Shown here one piece after another: positions 1-12,909 of a stretch of DNA of 64,000 nt. A program made the position numbers and the translations under genes. The notes under the pieces were generated by a model that saw nothing but the letters and a program-made list of their open reading frames with translations, searched no databases and was not told where the DNA came from. Source of the stretch: Amphibalanus amphitrite (lineage: Eukaryota; Arthropoda; Thecostraca; Balanomorpha; Balanidae); the NCBI RefSeq assembly GCF_019059575.1, contig NW_024881699.1, forward strand, positions 1-64,000, given 5' to 3'. Numbering within the stretch: the first letter of the stretch is position 1; the number at the start of each line of letters is the position of its first letter.

Positions 1-554
1 TATGAGCATATTTTTAATTGACCGAATCCTCAATGTAATCTGAATAAAATGACAATAGCAAAAATTCGGGTATATTCGATCACAGATCTTTGTCAACCGA
101 TACCAGCAGGCGCCACAATTGTAGATGTCAAAATACTTTTTGTTCAGTACACATGCACAACAGTAGATATGTCCTCAGGGAAAAGATTTATGGTTGGTAC
201 TTCTAAAAGTCGCAGCAGTCAAACATAATATGTACAGGGAAAGCAGTCAAACATAATATGTACAGGGAAAAACCTATACACAAGATTAAAGTGCGTTTTG
301 CCTAAGCATATACGAATTTAAGATGAAACAATACTTGCGGATCAATTAAATGGGCAGCAAGTTACACTCTTACCCTGGACAAAGTTAGGGCACATATAAC
401 ATTTACACTGTGCGAAACAATTAAATGAGCATATTATACATAAATGAACTTATATACGTAAATGAGCATACATGAGCGTATTATCATACTATGACTACTC
501 ATACCCTGGACAAAGTTAGGGCGCATACAGCATCTATGAAAACGATCTACACAA

Positions 555-1188
555 TCACTTTTTAACGTGGTGAGCTCTTGAAAATGCTACCCTACTTTGG
601 AAGTAGCTGCCAGGAGGTGCTGTTATCGTTAAGAGCTGGCATCCTATCGCGGATGTGATGGATTCAGCAATCCTCCTGTCAGCTTCATCCTTACATTTGC
701 GTACGATGCGTGCTATCAGAGTCGTGTCCGTTGGGGTCAGGTCTGGGTGCTCGTGCGCGAAATGTTCACCCATTGGTGTGCCTAGTTTCTTGTTGGTGCC
801 ATCTCGTAAGTGTTCGTTATATCGCAGTCGTATTGGCCTACCGCTTTCTCCTACGTAAGTTTTGTTGCACAGACTACATTTCAATTCGTACACTACGTTT
901 TTCGTGTGACACTTTCCCGCAGCCCAGCTTGACATGCGTGGCAGTGCTGTCTGCCTGAAGGACACGGTGGGTCTTTGAGAGCTGACCGCACTAGCTGTCT
1001 TTTGAGTGTGTTTGATTTGTCCATGCTGCAAGGATCGGAAACCCTGATGTTTTCAGCACTTTTTGGACCTTGGAGGCCACTTCATCATTTATGAATGGTA
1101 GTTTGACGTAAACTGTTCCCCTGCGCTTCCTTTTGTCCCTCTGCACCCCAGCTACCCCCCTGTTTGCACGAGAGCATTCCCGTAGCAT
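555..1188 (-). pseudogene. Penelope-type GIY-YIG endonuclease fragment (left arm)
   Basis: The minus-strand translation shows a Cys-rich stretch (CPSGRQHCHAC) followed by a GIY-YIG nuclease core (CNKTYVGESGRPIRLRYNEH, then MGEHFAHEHPD). This order, a Cys linker just before a GIY-YIG domain, is characteristic of the C-terminus of Penelope-like element proteins. The endonuclease nicks the target for retrotransposition. The reverse transcriptase that should precede it is absent. It is a fossil fragment with a small number of breaks; the endonuclease core is easily recognised. Confidence 0.8.
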
Positions 1189-1216
1189 TCCTCTCGGAGA
1201 GGAATGCTACGGGAAT

Positions 1217-1818
1217 GCTCGTAGCTACGGGAATGCTCTCGTGCAAACAGGGGGTAGCTGGGGTGCAGAGGGACAAAAGGAAGCGCAGGGGAACAGTTTA
1301 CGTCAAACTACCATTCATAAATGATGAAGTGGCCTCCAAGGTCCAAAAAGTGCTGAAAACATCAGGGTTTCCGATCCTTGCAGCATGGACAAATCAAACA
1401 CACTCAAAAGACAGCTAGTGCGGTCAGCTCTCAAAGACCCACCGTGTCCTTCAGGCAGACAGCACTGCCACGCATGTCAAGCTGGGCTGCGGGGAAAGTG
1501 TCACACGAAAAACGTAGTGTACGAATTGAAATGTAGTCTGTGCAACAAAACTTACGTAGGAGAAAGCGGTAGGCCAATACGACTGCGATATAACGAACAC
1601 TTACGAGATGGCACCAACAAGAACTAGGCACACCAATGGGTGAACATTTCGCGCACGAGCACCCAGACCTGACCCCAACGGACACGACTCTGATAGCACG
1701 CATCGTACGCAAATGTAAGGATGAAGCTGACAGGAGGATTGCTGAATCCATCACCATCCGCGATAGGATGCCAGCTCTTAACGATAACAGCACCTCCTGG
1801 CAGCTACTTCCAAAGTAG
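1217..1818 (+). pseudogene. Penelope-type GIY-YIG endonuclease fragment (right arm)
   Basis: This is the mirror copy of the left-arm fragment on the opposite strand. It holds the same PFINDEVASKVQKVL linker segment, Cys-rich motif and GIY-YIG core, ending near SWQLLPK. It is almost identical to the left copy, and the reverse transcriptase is again missing. It is a broken fossil with few breaks. Confidence 0.8.
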
Positions 1819-2421
1819 GGTAGCATTTTCAAGAGCTCACCACGTTAAAAAGTGATTGTGTAGATCGTTTTCATAGATGCTGTATGCGCCCTAACTTTGT
1901 CCAGGGTATGAGTAGTCATAGTATGATAATACGCTCATGTATGCTCATTTACGTATATAATGTTCATTTATGTATAATATGCTCATTTAATTGTTTCGCA
2001 CAGTGTAAATGTTATATGTGCCCTAACTTTGTCCAGGGTAAGAGTGTAACTTGCTGCCCATTTAATTGATCCGCAAGTATTGTTTCATCTTAAATTCGTA
2101 TATGCTTAGGCACAAACGCACTTTAATCTTGTGTATAGGTTTTTCCCTGTACATATTATGTTTGACTGCTTTCCCTGTACATATTATGTTTGACTGCTGC
2201 GACTTTTAGAAGTACCAACCATAAATCTTTTCCCTGAGGACATATCTACTGTTGTGCATGTGTACTGAACAAAAAGTATTTTGACATCTACAATTGTGGC
2301 GCCTGCTGGTATCGGTTGACAAAGATCTGTGATCGAATATACCCGAATTTTTGCTATTTGTCATTTTATTCAGATTACATTGAGGATTCGGTCAATTAAA
2401 AATATGCTCATAATCATCAGA

Positions 2422-3190
<769 letters not shown>

Positions 3191-4050
3191 CGAACTCACA
3201 CCAGCGACGATGCGTAAGCATCTTGTAAGTGCCGCCAACAGGGGTTAATCACAAGCGATACGCACCAAGTGGGAGGACACACAGTGAGACATTCTCTGGG
3301 TAGCGCTGCCGAGTTCAAGGTCACTGAACCCCAGGTAACGCGAGCGGCCCGGCCGCCGCGCCGGCTACCGGGCGCCCGGCGCGGTTTTATCGGTAAACAC
3401 GCGTTAAACACGGTTATGTTTCTAAGAGCCTTGATAACTCTGGAAATACTTTGTGTGGATATTGATCAGAAAATAATGTTCTTTCGATGTATGGTAGCTT
3501 GGTTGGCGAGCCACACGTCTACATTATCAATGCATTGTGACTGTGTAAAGATGAACATGCCCGCTGCATGTAAAACTTGTAATTTCTAAGCGTCTATTTA
3601 TTACAAAGGTGTGCACGTGGGTCGTGGATGACCAAAAACTTGCTTTTCTGGAAAAGCGGAAAAGCCACATGTTCTTGTTGTCTATGGAATGTATCTCATA
3701 TCATTCCATTCCAATGCATTGCCATTGTTTTTTAAATGCTGTTTTTCCTGAAATGTACCAAAAATGGCTGATTTCTCAAGATAGGTATAGACTATTTCTT
3801 TCCACGTGACACGTGATTAACAAAAATGTTTATTGGATACGCTTGTCTCTGTTCTATCGAACGCTGGCAACCCCGTGTCGCTGCGGCCCTCTCTTGCCGT
3901 GATGTAAATAAGCACGGGTAGCGAAGAATGTCGGGTCAATATTCGGCCGGTCGCCGCGTTTTTCCGCACCCATGTTTCTCTGTGCCATGCTCCGCGCCCC
4001 ATCGCAGCATTCCTACACACGAACGGCTACAACTCCGTATACGAAAATTA
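3191..4050. other. No gene recognised; GC-rich patch and AT-rich spacer
   Basis: This stretch lies between the two copies of the palindrome-array unit. A GC-rich patch at about 3335-3395 is followed by ordinary AT-rich sequence. Short open frames exist, but none resembles a known protein. No terminal inverted repeats were seen. Confidence 0.5.
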
Positions 4051-4057
4051 TAGGGAG

Positions 4058-4460
4058 ACGTTGGCTCAATCTACACCATTCAGTAGTGGTTCCATCTCGA
4101 CGGAAGTGGCGCAAGACGTGGGTATATTCGTAATATTGAATGTGTTTGGGGCTCAGGCACATGGGAGCGACATGGTCAACGCCGGTGGTAAACAAAAACG
4201 GTAAAATAAATCAATCACAACTCAGGCATTTTGCAAAATGCCTGACCCGCCAGGCATTTTGTAAACTGCCTAGGCAGTTTGCAAAATGCCTGGTGGGTCA
4301 GGCAGTTTGCAAACTGCCTAGGCATTTCGCAAAATGCCTGGCGGTCAGGCATTTTGCAAATTGCCTGGGCATTTTGCAAAATGCCTAGCCGGTCAGGCGT
4401 TTTGCAAATTGCCTAGGCATTTTGCAAAATGCCCGAGTTTTCACTTTGCCTGTAACATAT
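4058..4460 (+). repeat. Dispersed repeat unit, copy 2, with palindrome array
   Basis: This is a near-identical copy of the 2422-2820 unit, including the palindrome array from about 4222 to 4437 and the GCCTGTAACATATATAT junction. Here the AT run is short and the inverted right-hand array is absent. Copy 2 could be a simpler ancestral form, or one that lost its mirror arm. Confidence 0.85.
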
Positions 4461-4795
4461 ATATATTTTTTGCATACAATAAAGGTTGTGTCTATCGAGC
4501 TAACGTATACCTATTTTACCGTTTCGGATAGTCATGGATGCTTATTTTTGGGAATAAAATGTCCGAAGCCTGAGATCGTTTCCTATTTCGTGCTAAATAT
4601 TCATCAAAATCAAGGTGTTTGATAAAAAAACACTGGGCTGCAAATTGGATTAATTGGATTTTATGAAAATTCAGCGAAACCTGTTTTTCATACTCGTATT
4701 TTGCAACTAGTAAATCATGCATTAACAATGACGTTATATCTTTGACTGATGCCCCATGGAAGGCAAGTCTGGCAAAAACAGCCCCTTCACTAGCT

Positions 4796-4892
4796 GACAA
4801 TGGCGCGCCCCTCTCAAGGAAAAAGGCGCCCCCTCGAGCACCACCACCACCTTTTCGCTGATATCTGGCTACGCCACTGCCACCAGTGCTCA
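4796..4892 (-). repeat. Fragment of GGATCCAG-type dispersed repeat
   Basis: This short stretch is rich in GCGCCCC runs and ends with CACTGCCACCAGTGCTCAT. It resembles the ends of the repeat that forms the tandem array at 12910-14010. It abuts a TA-flanked element copy at 4893. The upstream 4461-4795 holds nothing I recognise. Confidence 0.4.
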
Positions 4893-5544
4893 TTTACCGC
4901 GGATTTGCTTTGTCTGCATCAAATTGTCCACAGAGAAAAATCGTGCTGAACTTCTGACATTGAGTTTGGGGTAAGACGGGCAACTATGAATCCAATGGGT
5001 CTGCAATGGTGAAATATTTTTGTTGCTGTAGGAAAAAAAAGAAGCATTTCTAATAAGAATATGTTCGATTCTGATACTCACAGACATGTGAGCAATATTC
5101 CTTCGGCACAGTTTATTCTCGAATAATGAATGTGAAAAACTGTTCTACATGGTTTCTGAACTAGGGCCTCTATACGAGCATACGCCTTCTGCACGAATCT
5201 CGTATACTGCCATTTCCGAAGCACTTGAGACCAACGAGCGACTGTATCAATGCGGCTAATCTCGGGCATTTGGTGTGAGCTGTGCTGGTCGGTGAAAGAA
5301 GCTGGCCGTCTTGCCCTACCCATGTGACCGTCTTACCCCATGGGGTGGGGTAAGACGGATTTTTGAAAGGTTTTGCAAAAATAGCTGCAGTTTATTTGTT
5401 GAATCAGGTCTAAGTCACATCTTCTGGCAAATGGAAGTAAGATGTCAAAAAAAAGTTTTCACTCAGTTTCCCTTTTCTATGATGTTTCTAACCGGCCGAA
5501 AAATGGCTCCAAAGTTAAGGTGTCCGTCTTACCCCACTTTCCCC
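4893..5544 (-). mobile_element. Truncated TA-flanked MITE copy (GGGGAAAGTGGGGTAAG family)
   Basis: This is homologous, in inverted orientation, to the left two thirds of the complete element at 42765-43706. It keeps one terminal inverted repeat at 5524-5544 followed by TA. The other end is missing. Key shared stretches are the TGGGGTAAGACGG motif, AACCGGCCGAAAAATGGC and CGAGAATAA. It carries no transposase. Confidence 0.75.
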
Positions 5545-6440
5545 TACATTAAACAATCAAAACAACAAAAATAACCATTGCCGAGTATCAATACCTATCT
5601 GCTCGTTGCACACCGGTCAGTTGATAGTCAAATTCTAACATGAATTACACGGGATAGTTTCGTTCTTGTCGATGAGACCACGCCCAGTTACGGTATGTGC
5701 GATTTTGTCAAAAACGGTCGGAGGTTGTACCTATTATGACGTCGTAGCTCGGTGACCTGATATGACCCTATTTTTTTTTTTACCAAAAGTTGCGCAAAGG
5801 ATGTCCCAGAGGCCATTGAAAATTTAAGCACGATCCGACTAATAGTTCGGTTTGCATCGCAAAAAGGCTCGGGCGACCTGCCAGGGCGAGGGTTAATTAT
5901 AATCTTCGCCATAGCTCATCAAAATTATGACAAAATGCAAAAACGATACCAATATTAATGCACAAGTCAGTTTGGAGGCCGCATGCAAAATTTTAATAAA
6001 ATCCGTTCATACATTTTTCAGTCATGGACTGAAAACAAACAGGTAAATATCTTTCTGCCTCACCCTGTACATAGGTCATTAGTCTGACCTGGAAGCCGAA
6101 GGTCAGGTCAATGACCAAATATCAGGAAAATCGAGACCTTGTAGAACTTCTAAAAGTGATGTTTTATGTTTCTGGAGTCCTGATTTCAAACTTAAGAATT
6201 ATTACGATCAAAGAATATGTGTATCCATTTGAGTAGATCAAACGAGGTCAGGTCAGGTCAACCGGCGTCCCGTCGGCTATCCATTAGTCACTATAAACCA
6301 TCGCTGTCATTTTTGTAACATATTGCCAGAACTAGTTCCGGAATGTTTATATCTGTGCTTAATTTGTAATCAGCTCATAAAAACTACGCTGAGACGTTTT
6401 GAAACGCCAAACGAGGTCATCTAAGGAAAATAACTTTGAC
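5545..6440. repeat. Repeat-derived intergenic sequence with AGGTCA motifs
   Basis: No gene is recognised. At 5884-5896 the sequence GGGCGAGGG followed by TTAA matches the end of the TTAA element found at 59483-63109, so 5570-5892 may be a decayed relative. From about 6070 to 6260 the motif AGGTCA recurs in clusters (for example GAGGTCAGGTCAGGTCAAC), as in the TTAA elements elsewhere in the window. Confidence 0.4.
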
Positions 6441-6450
6441 CTGAGTCCCA

Positions 6451-6970
6451 GGGCTGCGGAGTCGGAGTCGGAGTCGGTCGGAGTCGGAAGTTTTGCCCTG
6501 AGTCGGAGTTGGAGTCGCTAAAATCTTACCGACTCCGACTCCGAAGTTAACACTGCATTGCTCAAAGTCATGCCCGACACCTGGTTGCTTCATGATATTT
6601 TACTTGTTGACCTTTCAAAATCTGATTTTGTTGAAGCTAAGAACATACCCCTGTTTTGGACCAGCGTTTTCATTGAAAAAAAAAACTGAAGAAGGCTGCT
6701 GCGTCAAAACCTGTTTTTATGTATGCATGCTATTTAAAAAGTAGGCACTTATTTGCAACATTGGCCTTGGAACGCGCAAAAGGTCGCTTCAGGCAAGATA
6801 AAAAGATCTCCGACAATTAATTTTATTTCATTATATGGACTTGCTGGGCATTGTCCGGAATCGCAGTTGGAGACTGGAGTCGATTTTTGAAGCCGCATAT
6901 CTTTTTGGCCGTAGTCAGAATCTGAGTCTGAGTCGGAGTCACCTTAAAATCAATCGTCTCCGCAGCTTCA
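6451..6970. mobile_element. GGAGTCGG-rich non-autonomous element
   Basis: The left end reads CAGGGCTGCGGAGTCGGAG with repeated GGAGTC. The right end near 6952-6970 contains the inverted GTCTCCGCAGC. GAGTCGGAGTC tracts occur just inside both ends. This looks like a decayed inverted-repeat (MITE-like) element of about 520 bases. There is no transposase and the superfamily is uncertain. Confidence 0.5.
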
Positions 6971-7744
6971 TGTGACCTTGACACCCACCCTATCAACAAG
7001 TAAACACAGGTAGTTAGTTTATCACAAAGAAGTGTGGAGATGACAAGATAATAGCCATTTTTAGAACGGTTATCTGGAACACACTTTGTGACATTCTGTG
7101 CGATCTGGTTAAATTAGGTTTATAACTGATTCTTAGTAGTTTTCATCTTGGGCTGCACCAGTTGTTCAATTCATGGATGACTGAGTGTCGCCACAGGAGG
7201 TCCCCCGGTGGGTCGGGGCAGCGCAGGGGACGGGCCCCGCCACTGAGCCGACCATCGGATGTGCCCATTGTAAGAGCGTACCGGGCAGCGGAGCAAATCT
7301 CGGACCCACCTCAAGGGTATCCTCATCAATCAGCTTCCCACCCCTGCTGTCTCATGACAGGGGCAGCGGTGACCGTTAGGCGAGCCGGGCCTGCGCTGTG
7401 AATAGGGGTGCGCGCCACCTCCCAGACGGTCTGGCGCTCCTGCACCCCGCCCTCCCGGCTGCGGCCGGGCTCCCGGTGCTGGACCGCAAAGCGCTGGCCG
7501 TACATGTGTCCAGTGTTGACATAATCAAGTCGCTTTACATGACCTTGTTTATAGCGTGTACCAGGTACCTATAGTTTGTGCACAGTGTGACATGATCTCT
7601 CACGTGACTACGATGTAGCGGTTGACGGTAGCCGTACCAAGGTCAAACCAATTAAGGTGTTGACATGAATAAAATCAGTCTCTATTAATTTATGTTTAAA
7701 TCGGGGCAGTGCGGGGCCCTCAGAGGCATTTAAAAGCTAGTCTT
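6971..7744. other. No gene recognised; GC-rich patch
   Basis: A GC-rich island at about 7190-7495 is surrounded by AT-rich sequence. Its small open frames give low-complexity Pro/Arg-rich peptides without a known domain. Its origin is unknown. Confidence 0.4.
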
Positions 7745-7749
7745 GGGAC

Positions 7750-7914
<165 letters not shown>

Positions 7915-8029
7915 ATTCATTCAATAACAAACAGATGAATATAACAAATCAAGTAGGCAATTGGCGCAAAAGTGCTACGCACTTAAATCATGGCGCCGCT
8001 TGCTAAACGAGAAGTACTCAATGTATTTA

Positions 8030-11000
8030 GCAACAATAATAATGATGAAACACAATGGAACAAGAAGAACGGAATAAAAATATTTATGTTGCAAAACATG
8101 CCAAAGTGATCGACCGGACCGCCCAAGCCCGGCAACGCTCTACGACCCCGGCGGCACTGCAAGGCTGCTCCGCACCGCGCCCACTCGTCCGACCACGGTA
8201 GTGGTGAGGATTGGGACTGGGATGTTGCATTATAAGCGATGGGTATGGATGATGAAGGATTGGACAGCGATGGCAACCACACGGCCCTCCTCACGACTCA
8301 GGTCTGTACCGTGGATAAGGATGTCGAGTTGTTTGGAGGAAGGGAGAGTGGAAAAGTCAGTGCGGATGACGGGCGATACGGTGTTGTAAGGAATGTTTCG
8401 CTGAGTATGATAAAGTGGACAGTAAAGTAGAAAATGTTTTGTGTTTTCAGAATTATAGCCGCAAGTGCAAGAGGGTGAAATAGCTTGTTGTGTGGAGAAA
8501 AGATGAGCATTAAGTCTTGAAGTATTCAGTCGTAGTTTTGTGTATAAAATGTTGCTTGTTTTTGTGCCTAGGAAATAATACAGAGGTGGACGGGGTTGTG
8601 TAATCAGTTCTTTTAGGTGTTTTTTGAAAGCAAAGTAGTTATTGTTTGTACGTAGATGTTCGGGTTATGTGTTCCAGACTCAGAGGCTTGTAGAGGATGG
8701 GACGAAGGATCGGTAATAGGATGTGGTTCTGGCCAATGGTAGGTATTGTTTGAGCTGAAATATTTCGTAAAGTTCGTGTTGTGTTTTGCTGTCTTGTGTT
8801 GGGAATAATGGTCTTAATAAATACGGGAACTATAGGATTGAATATGAATTTGTGATAAAACTGAAGTTTGTGGATTTTCCGTCTGTCGGTCAAAGAAGTC
8901 CATCCTAGTTCTCGTCGCAGTCCGTTAGTCGATGTCCGAAGTCCAGTCCCAATGAACAGTCGTGCTGCTCTGTTTTGTGCTTTTTCTAGTCGCATGCCGT
9001 CAGTCGTTGTGATGTGTCCGTCGTAAGTGATGTCACAATAGTCGAGGAAAGGTTGAACGTAAGTAATATAGAGTGATGAAGCATTCCTTTAGGTATGTGT
9101 TTTGCTATTGGGTATAAAGGGCCCATAGAACGATTAAATTTTAGAAGGACGTCATTAATGTGTGTGTGAAAGCGTAGAGCTGCGGATAGTGTGAGGCCGA
9201 GATGTTTATGGTCATTTACTATTGGAATGGGGTTAGCGCCGAAAGTGAGGGTTGGTCGATTAGTTTGTTGTCGATGTGAGAAAGTTTGTTGTGTGGTTTT
9301 CGTTGCATTGAATGTTATAGCCCATGTTTCTCCGTAGTTGTGTATGATGTCTAGGTCTTTCTGTAGTGTCATTTGTGCGTCGTGAAAGTTGTCAGTTGGA
9401 GAGTAAGACGAGTATAAAGAGCAGTCATCGGCATAAAAAACATTTTGTTTGTGGTTTTGTCACATAGTCCGTTTAAATATAAAATCGCCAGAAATGGCCC
9501 TAAAACCGATCCTTGCGGTACCCCAGCGTCAAGTGTCAGTGTCTGTGATGTAATATTATTAATGTCAACTGTCTGCTGTCGGTCCGTCAGATAAGATTCA
9601 AGCCACGTCAGTAAGTTGTCCGTTATTCCAAACTCCTTTTTACATTTAATAAGAAGACCCTTGTGCCAAATCTTTTCAAAATATCGAGAAATGTCTAAGT
9701 ATATTATGGTGAAGTCGCGTCCGTTGTCGAGAGATTTGTACAGTAAGTCTGTTATGCATGTAAGTTGCAGTTGAGTGTTGTGTCCTTGGTCGGTATCCAC
9801 TTTGTCGGTCGGTTAGAAGCGAAAATTCAGTAATGTGTTGATATATATGAGCGAATATAATTAAAAAAAAAACTTTTGATATGCACGGAAGTTAACTGAT
9901 TGGGCGATAATTATTTAATTCAGACGGAGTTCCTTTTCGCTTAAATATTGGTCGAACTTTAGCCTTTTTCCAAGATGTGGGGTATATTCCGGTAGTGAGA
10001 GATTTGTTAAAAAGTTGTGTCAAAGGTTCGTAAATCAGTAATGCTGTCATTTTTAAAATTTTCGTAGGTAATCTGTCTGAACCACAAGCTTTATTAGCGT
10101 CTAAGCTGTTCAGGGTTCGAAGGACTTCACCAGGGGTGATGTCAATGCTGCTGAGAGTGGGTACTGGTTCAGTGTTTCTTGCTGTGTATGTTTGAAGTTG
10201 TGCAATGTGTGCGTTTGTGATGTCAAGTTGTGCTTGTGAGGCAAAGTATGTATTCAGCATGGTGGCTTTGTCAGTGTCAGTTGTCGCTGTTGTGCCGTAG
10301 TGTTGTATAAGTGTCGGTATGGAATGGTTTTGTTTATGACCTGTTATGTCTCTTAAAATTTTATGATGTTTGTGAGGGTCGTGTTTGTTCTGAAGTAGAA
10401 GTGATACTTTATTTTTTACAAGTTCGTCGTAAAGTTGTCTATTCAAATTTGTCATGAAGTTGCGTTGGGTTTTCCATTTTGCCCACGCTTGTTTATCGGT
10501 TTTTCGTTTTCGGGCAGCATTAAATAAACGTTCACGTTTCCTAATTTCCTTCAGAAGTTCTGGTGTCACCCAAGGTTTGTCATGTCTTGGTTTGCTTTGT
10601 TTTATCGGTATGCACTCTCTGGCTGCGTCAATTATACGGTTAGTAAAATCAGTCGCTGCGTCATCAGTGTCCTTGTTAAGAATAGATGTCCAGTCTGTTT
10701 GTTGTAAAATGTGTGTTAATTTATCGGCGTCTGTATTTGCATAGTCCCAGTACTCGGTTACATAATTGTCATCATTCCTTTCTTCCTGGATTGATAGCGT
10801 CACAAATACAGGAAAGTGGTCAAGTGTTGAAAATGAAGAGAGAAGTCCGCTATCAATGATAAATTTAATATTGGATGTGACGAAGAGGTCTCGTAGGTTG
10901 TGTGTGTGTCATTTTCAATACGCGTAGGTTGGTCGATGAGTTGCGTTAGTCCAATGGTGTCAGTTGCGCCTCTTAATTTTCGGTCGAAAGCTGTCAGTCC

Positions 11001-11560
11001 ACTATGTTGATAGGTATCTGGAGACTGGAGGGAGGAATAGGTTGCCAACATTTAAGTCACCTGTTAATAATACATTTGGGGAGTAGAGATGTGCACGAGT
11101 CACACTGTCGGTTAGTCTGTCTATAAACTCTTCTTGTCGATGTGCTGGAATATTGGGTGGGAGATAGATTAAGCACAGTAGAAATGTAGAGTCTTGTTTT
11201 TATTTTTATCCAAATCCATTTTTCACCAGGCAATTCGAGTGAGGAAATTCTGGAAAATGTGAGTGAGCTGTGAATGTATACTGCCGTGCCTCCTCCGTGT
11301 CTGTCTCTGTGTCTTGTAATGGTTGGATGAAAATTGTCAATAGTATATAGGTACGGGTTAATTGAGTCGTCCAATTTAGTTTCAGTGAGTGCGAGAATTG
11401 TGATTTTATTAACGTCGACAAAATTTGTTAGCTCTTGGACTTTGTCTTTGCCAGTGGCCGTTATACTGTTTATATTTACATGGGCTATCGTAATATTATT
11501 CGATAATTTTTTGTTATTTATTGGCCCAGGGTTCGATTCAATTCCTCCGATAACAAAAGA
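8030..11560 (-). mobile_element. Decayed APE-type LINE (Jockey/CR1-like)
   Basis: A non-LTR retrotransposon on the minus strand, about 3.5 kb. In order, its frames encode an apurinic endonuclease domain, reverse transcriptase, and a C-terminal Cys motif (CTCGY then HFLLYCPLY). The 3' end near 8030 is followed by AAT-type simple repeats, as expected for a LINE tail. No ORF1 is recognisable upstream. Clade assignment is by general resemblance only. Confidence 0.8.
8230..11540 (-). pseudogene. LINE ORF2 remnant: endonuclease, reverse transcriptase, Cys motif
   Basis: Endonuclease hallmarks on the minus strand include ILALTETKLDDSINPYLY, RDRHGGGTAVYI and GDLNVGN. Reverse transcriptase hallmarks include NKACGSDRLPTKILK, YLDISRYFEKIWHKGLL, GVPQGSVLGP and FYADDC, then HKHLGLTL. 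The post-RT region has RAARLFIGTGLRTSTN, RRELGW and the Cys motif, with a stop at about 8230. The coding is spread over several frames: at least one frameshift separates GVPQGSVLGP from FYADDC near 9440-9480, others fall near 8530-8640, and the endonuclease is split near 11050-11220. It is therefore inactive. Confidence 0.8.
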
Positions 11561-11599
11561 ATACGCATGTCTGGAGGATAATTAAATAGTTTCAATGAT

Positions 11600-11960
11600 G
11601 CATGGTTTGAGAGACATAAATGAGGCCACCAGAGGCCGGTGTGAGGCCCTCAGCCGCCGGTTGGGATCCTGAGGCCGGTTTAGGGGCCCTTAAAGGCCAG
11701 TAGAGGGCCCTCAGTGGTCAAGGTGGGCGCTTGACCGCCACTGAAGGGCCCTCAGAGGTCAGTGTAGGACCCTCAAAGACCGGTATGGGAGCTGTTAATA
11801 GCTAGCGTGGGTTTCTCGAGCCTCGCGACAATCGAATACGGGCCAGGGCCCCATACGCCTATGGGGGCCCATCGGTTGTTTGGGAGGGGGGGGGGGCAAA
11901 TAATATGATGGCCCCCCTGATTTGCCTTTGGGGGGCATGCCCTGATGGCCCCCCCCCCCT
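11600..11960. repeat. Degenerate GGCCCTCAGAGG repeats and G/C homopolymers
   Basis: A loose motif, close to GGGCCCTCAGAGGCCAGTG, recurs about every 30-40 bases from 11617 to 11790. Runs of G and C follow at 11884-11960. No coding is seen. A similar motif sits at 7714-7728 beside the GA run. Confidence 0.5.
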
Positions 11961-12287
11961 GCGACCGCCACTGGATAGGCGAGACGTTTAAAAGATTTTT
12001 CTACCTACGGGCGGTTTAATAATTTTATCCCGTGCCGCCAACGTATTTCATGTAATGTCTACTAGACGTTTAACAGTTTGTTAATCGTCAAAGTAGACGT
12101 TTAACAACTGTTAAACGTCTAAAACCTGTTAAACAAATCAATTACTCAACATCTGATAATTTTCTCTCTTAGCACGTGAAGCAATTGTAAACACTGGCTA
12201 CGGTACGGGATAAATGACAGATATAAGATATACCGCTACAAACAAGCATTGCAAAATTCACAAAACGCACCGGCATGGTTTCTAATA
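11961..12287. other. No gene; small inverted repeat
   Basis: AT-rich spacer. At about 12063-12122 the sequence GACGTTTAACAGTT is repeated and then inverted (AACTGTTAAACGTC), which could form a short hairpin. Nothing else is recognised. Confidence 0.45.
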
Positions 12288-12470
12288 AGGCTGAAACAGA
12301 CTTTTTCCGCAGTCAGGAAATCGCATGCGAGAGCCTATTCAAATATATCAAATCACGCTCGCATCAATCGTACGCACCTCCCGCATGCGTTTGATGCGGG
12401 AAGTATTGTAATGTATTTGAATAGGCTCTCGCATGCGATTTCCTGACTGCGGAAAGTCTGTTTCAGCCTT
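12288..12470. mobile_element. MITE with 60-bp terminal inverted repeats
   Basis: The ends are inverted copies over about 60 bases, beginning AAGGCTGAAACAGACTTT, with shared GCATGCGA and GAGCCTATTCAAATA. The interior is only about 60 bases. There is no coding capacity. The target duplication is not clear, so the superfamily is not assigned. Confidence 0.8.
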
Positions 12471-12682
12471 GATCATTTTATTTGCTTAAATGCCACAATC
12501 CAGAAACGGCTATATTGTGATGCATTGTTGCTGATTGGGGTAAATAGATAACGAAGACATTGAAAGCAGTGATTTTTTTGCAATGGGTGAATTTATTGAG
12601 CTAGGTAGCTTTGCTTGCAAATGCTGAAGTATTGTTTTTTTAACGGTTCTCCATCCAGTCATATTCTCCGAAAGCACGTTAC

Positions 12683-12895
12683 TGACGTTAATACGTTTCT
12701 GCTTACCTAAATAATAGAGTAGTACCGCCGAAACTGGAATATTAAATGCATTATCTTTACAAACGGAACTCATACTCATAACGTTAATATGTTAATACTC
12801 ATGACGTTAATACGTTTCTGCTTACCTAAATAATAGAGTAGTACCGCCGAAACTGGAATATTAAATGCATTGTCTATACAAACGGAACTCTATAA
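12683..12895 (+). repeat. Two-copy tandem duplication, about 120-bp unit
   Basis: The segment from GACGTTAATACGTTTCTG through GGAATATTAAATGCATT to the AACGGAACTC end appears twice (about 12683-12780 and 12801-12895), separated by short ACGTTAATA repeats. It is noncoding. The preceding 12471-12682 holds nothing recognised. Confidence 0.8.
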
Positions 12896-12909
12896 CTCAT
12901 ACTCATAAC

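Larger units (their letters stand above)
1..2411. mobile_element. Penelope-like element, head-to-head inverted pair (palindrome)
   Basis: Two near-identical arms of about 1.2 kb face each other around position 1196. The sequence from position 1 is the reverse complement of the sequence ending at 2411. Each arm carries the C-terminal Cys-rich linker and GIY-YIG endonuclease of a Penelope-like retroelement followed by about 550 bases of noncoding 3' sequence. The 5' (reverse transcriptase) ends are missing at the centre, so this is a pair of 5'-truncated copies joined head to head, an arrangement known for this family. The arms are so alike that the structure looks young or gene-converted. The right arm has an extra 18-bp duplication beside the centre. 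The element is broken (no RT, a few coding breaks). The left arm starts at the window edge, so its true outer limit is not visible. Confidence 0.85.

Noticed and set aside
1-555. Hammerhead ribozyme expected in some Penelope elements
   Set aside because: I looked for the CTGATGA and GAAA core in both arms and did not find a convincing one; a covariance search would settle it.
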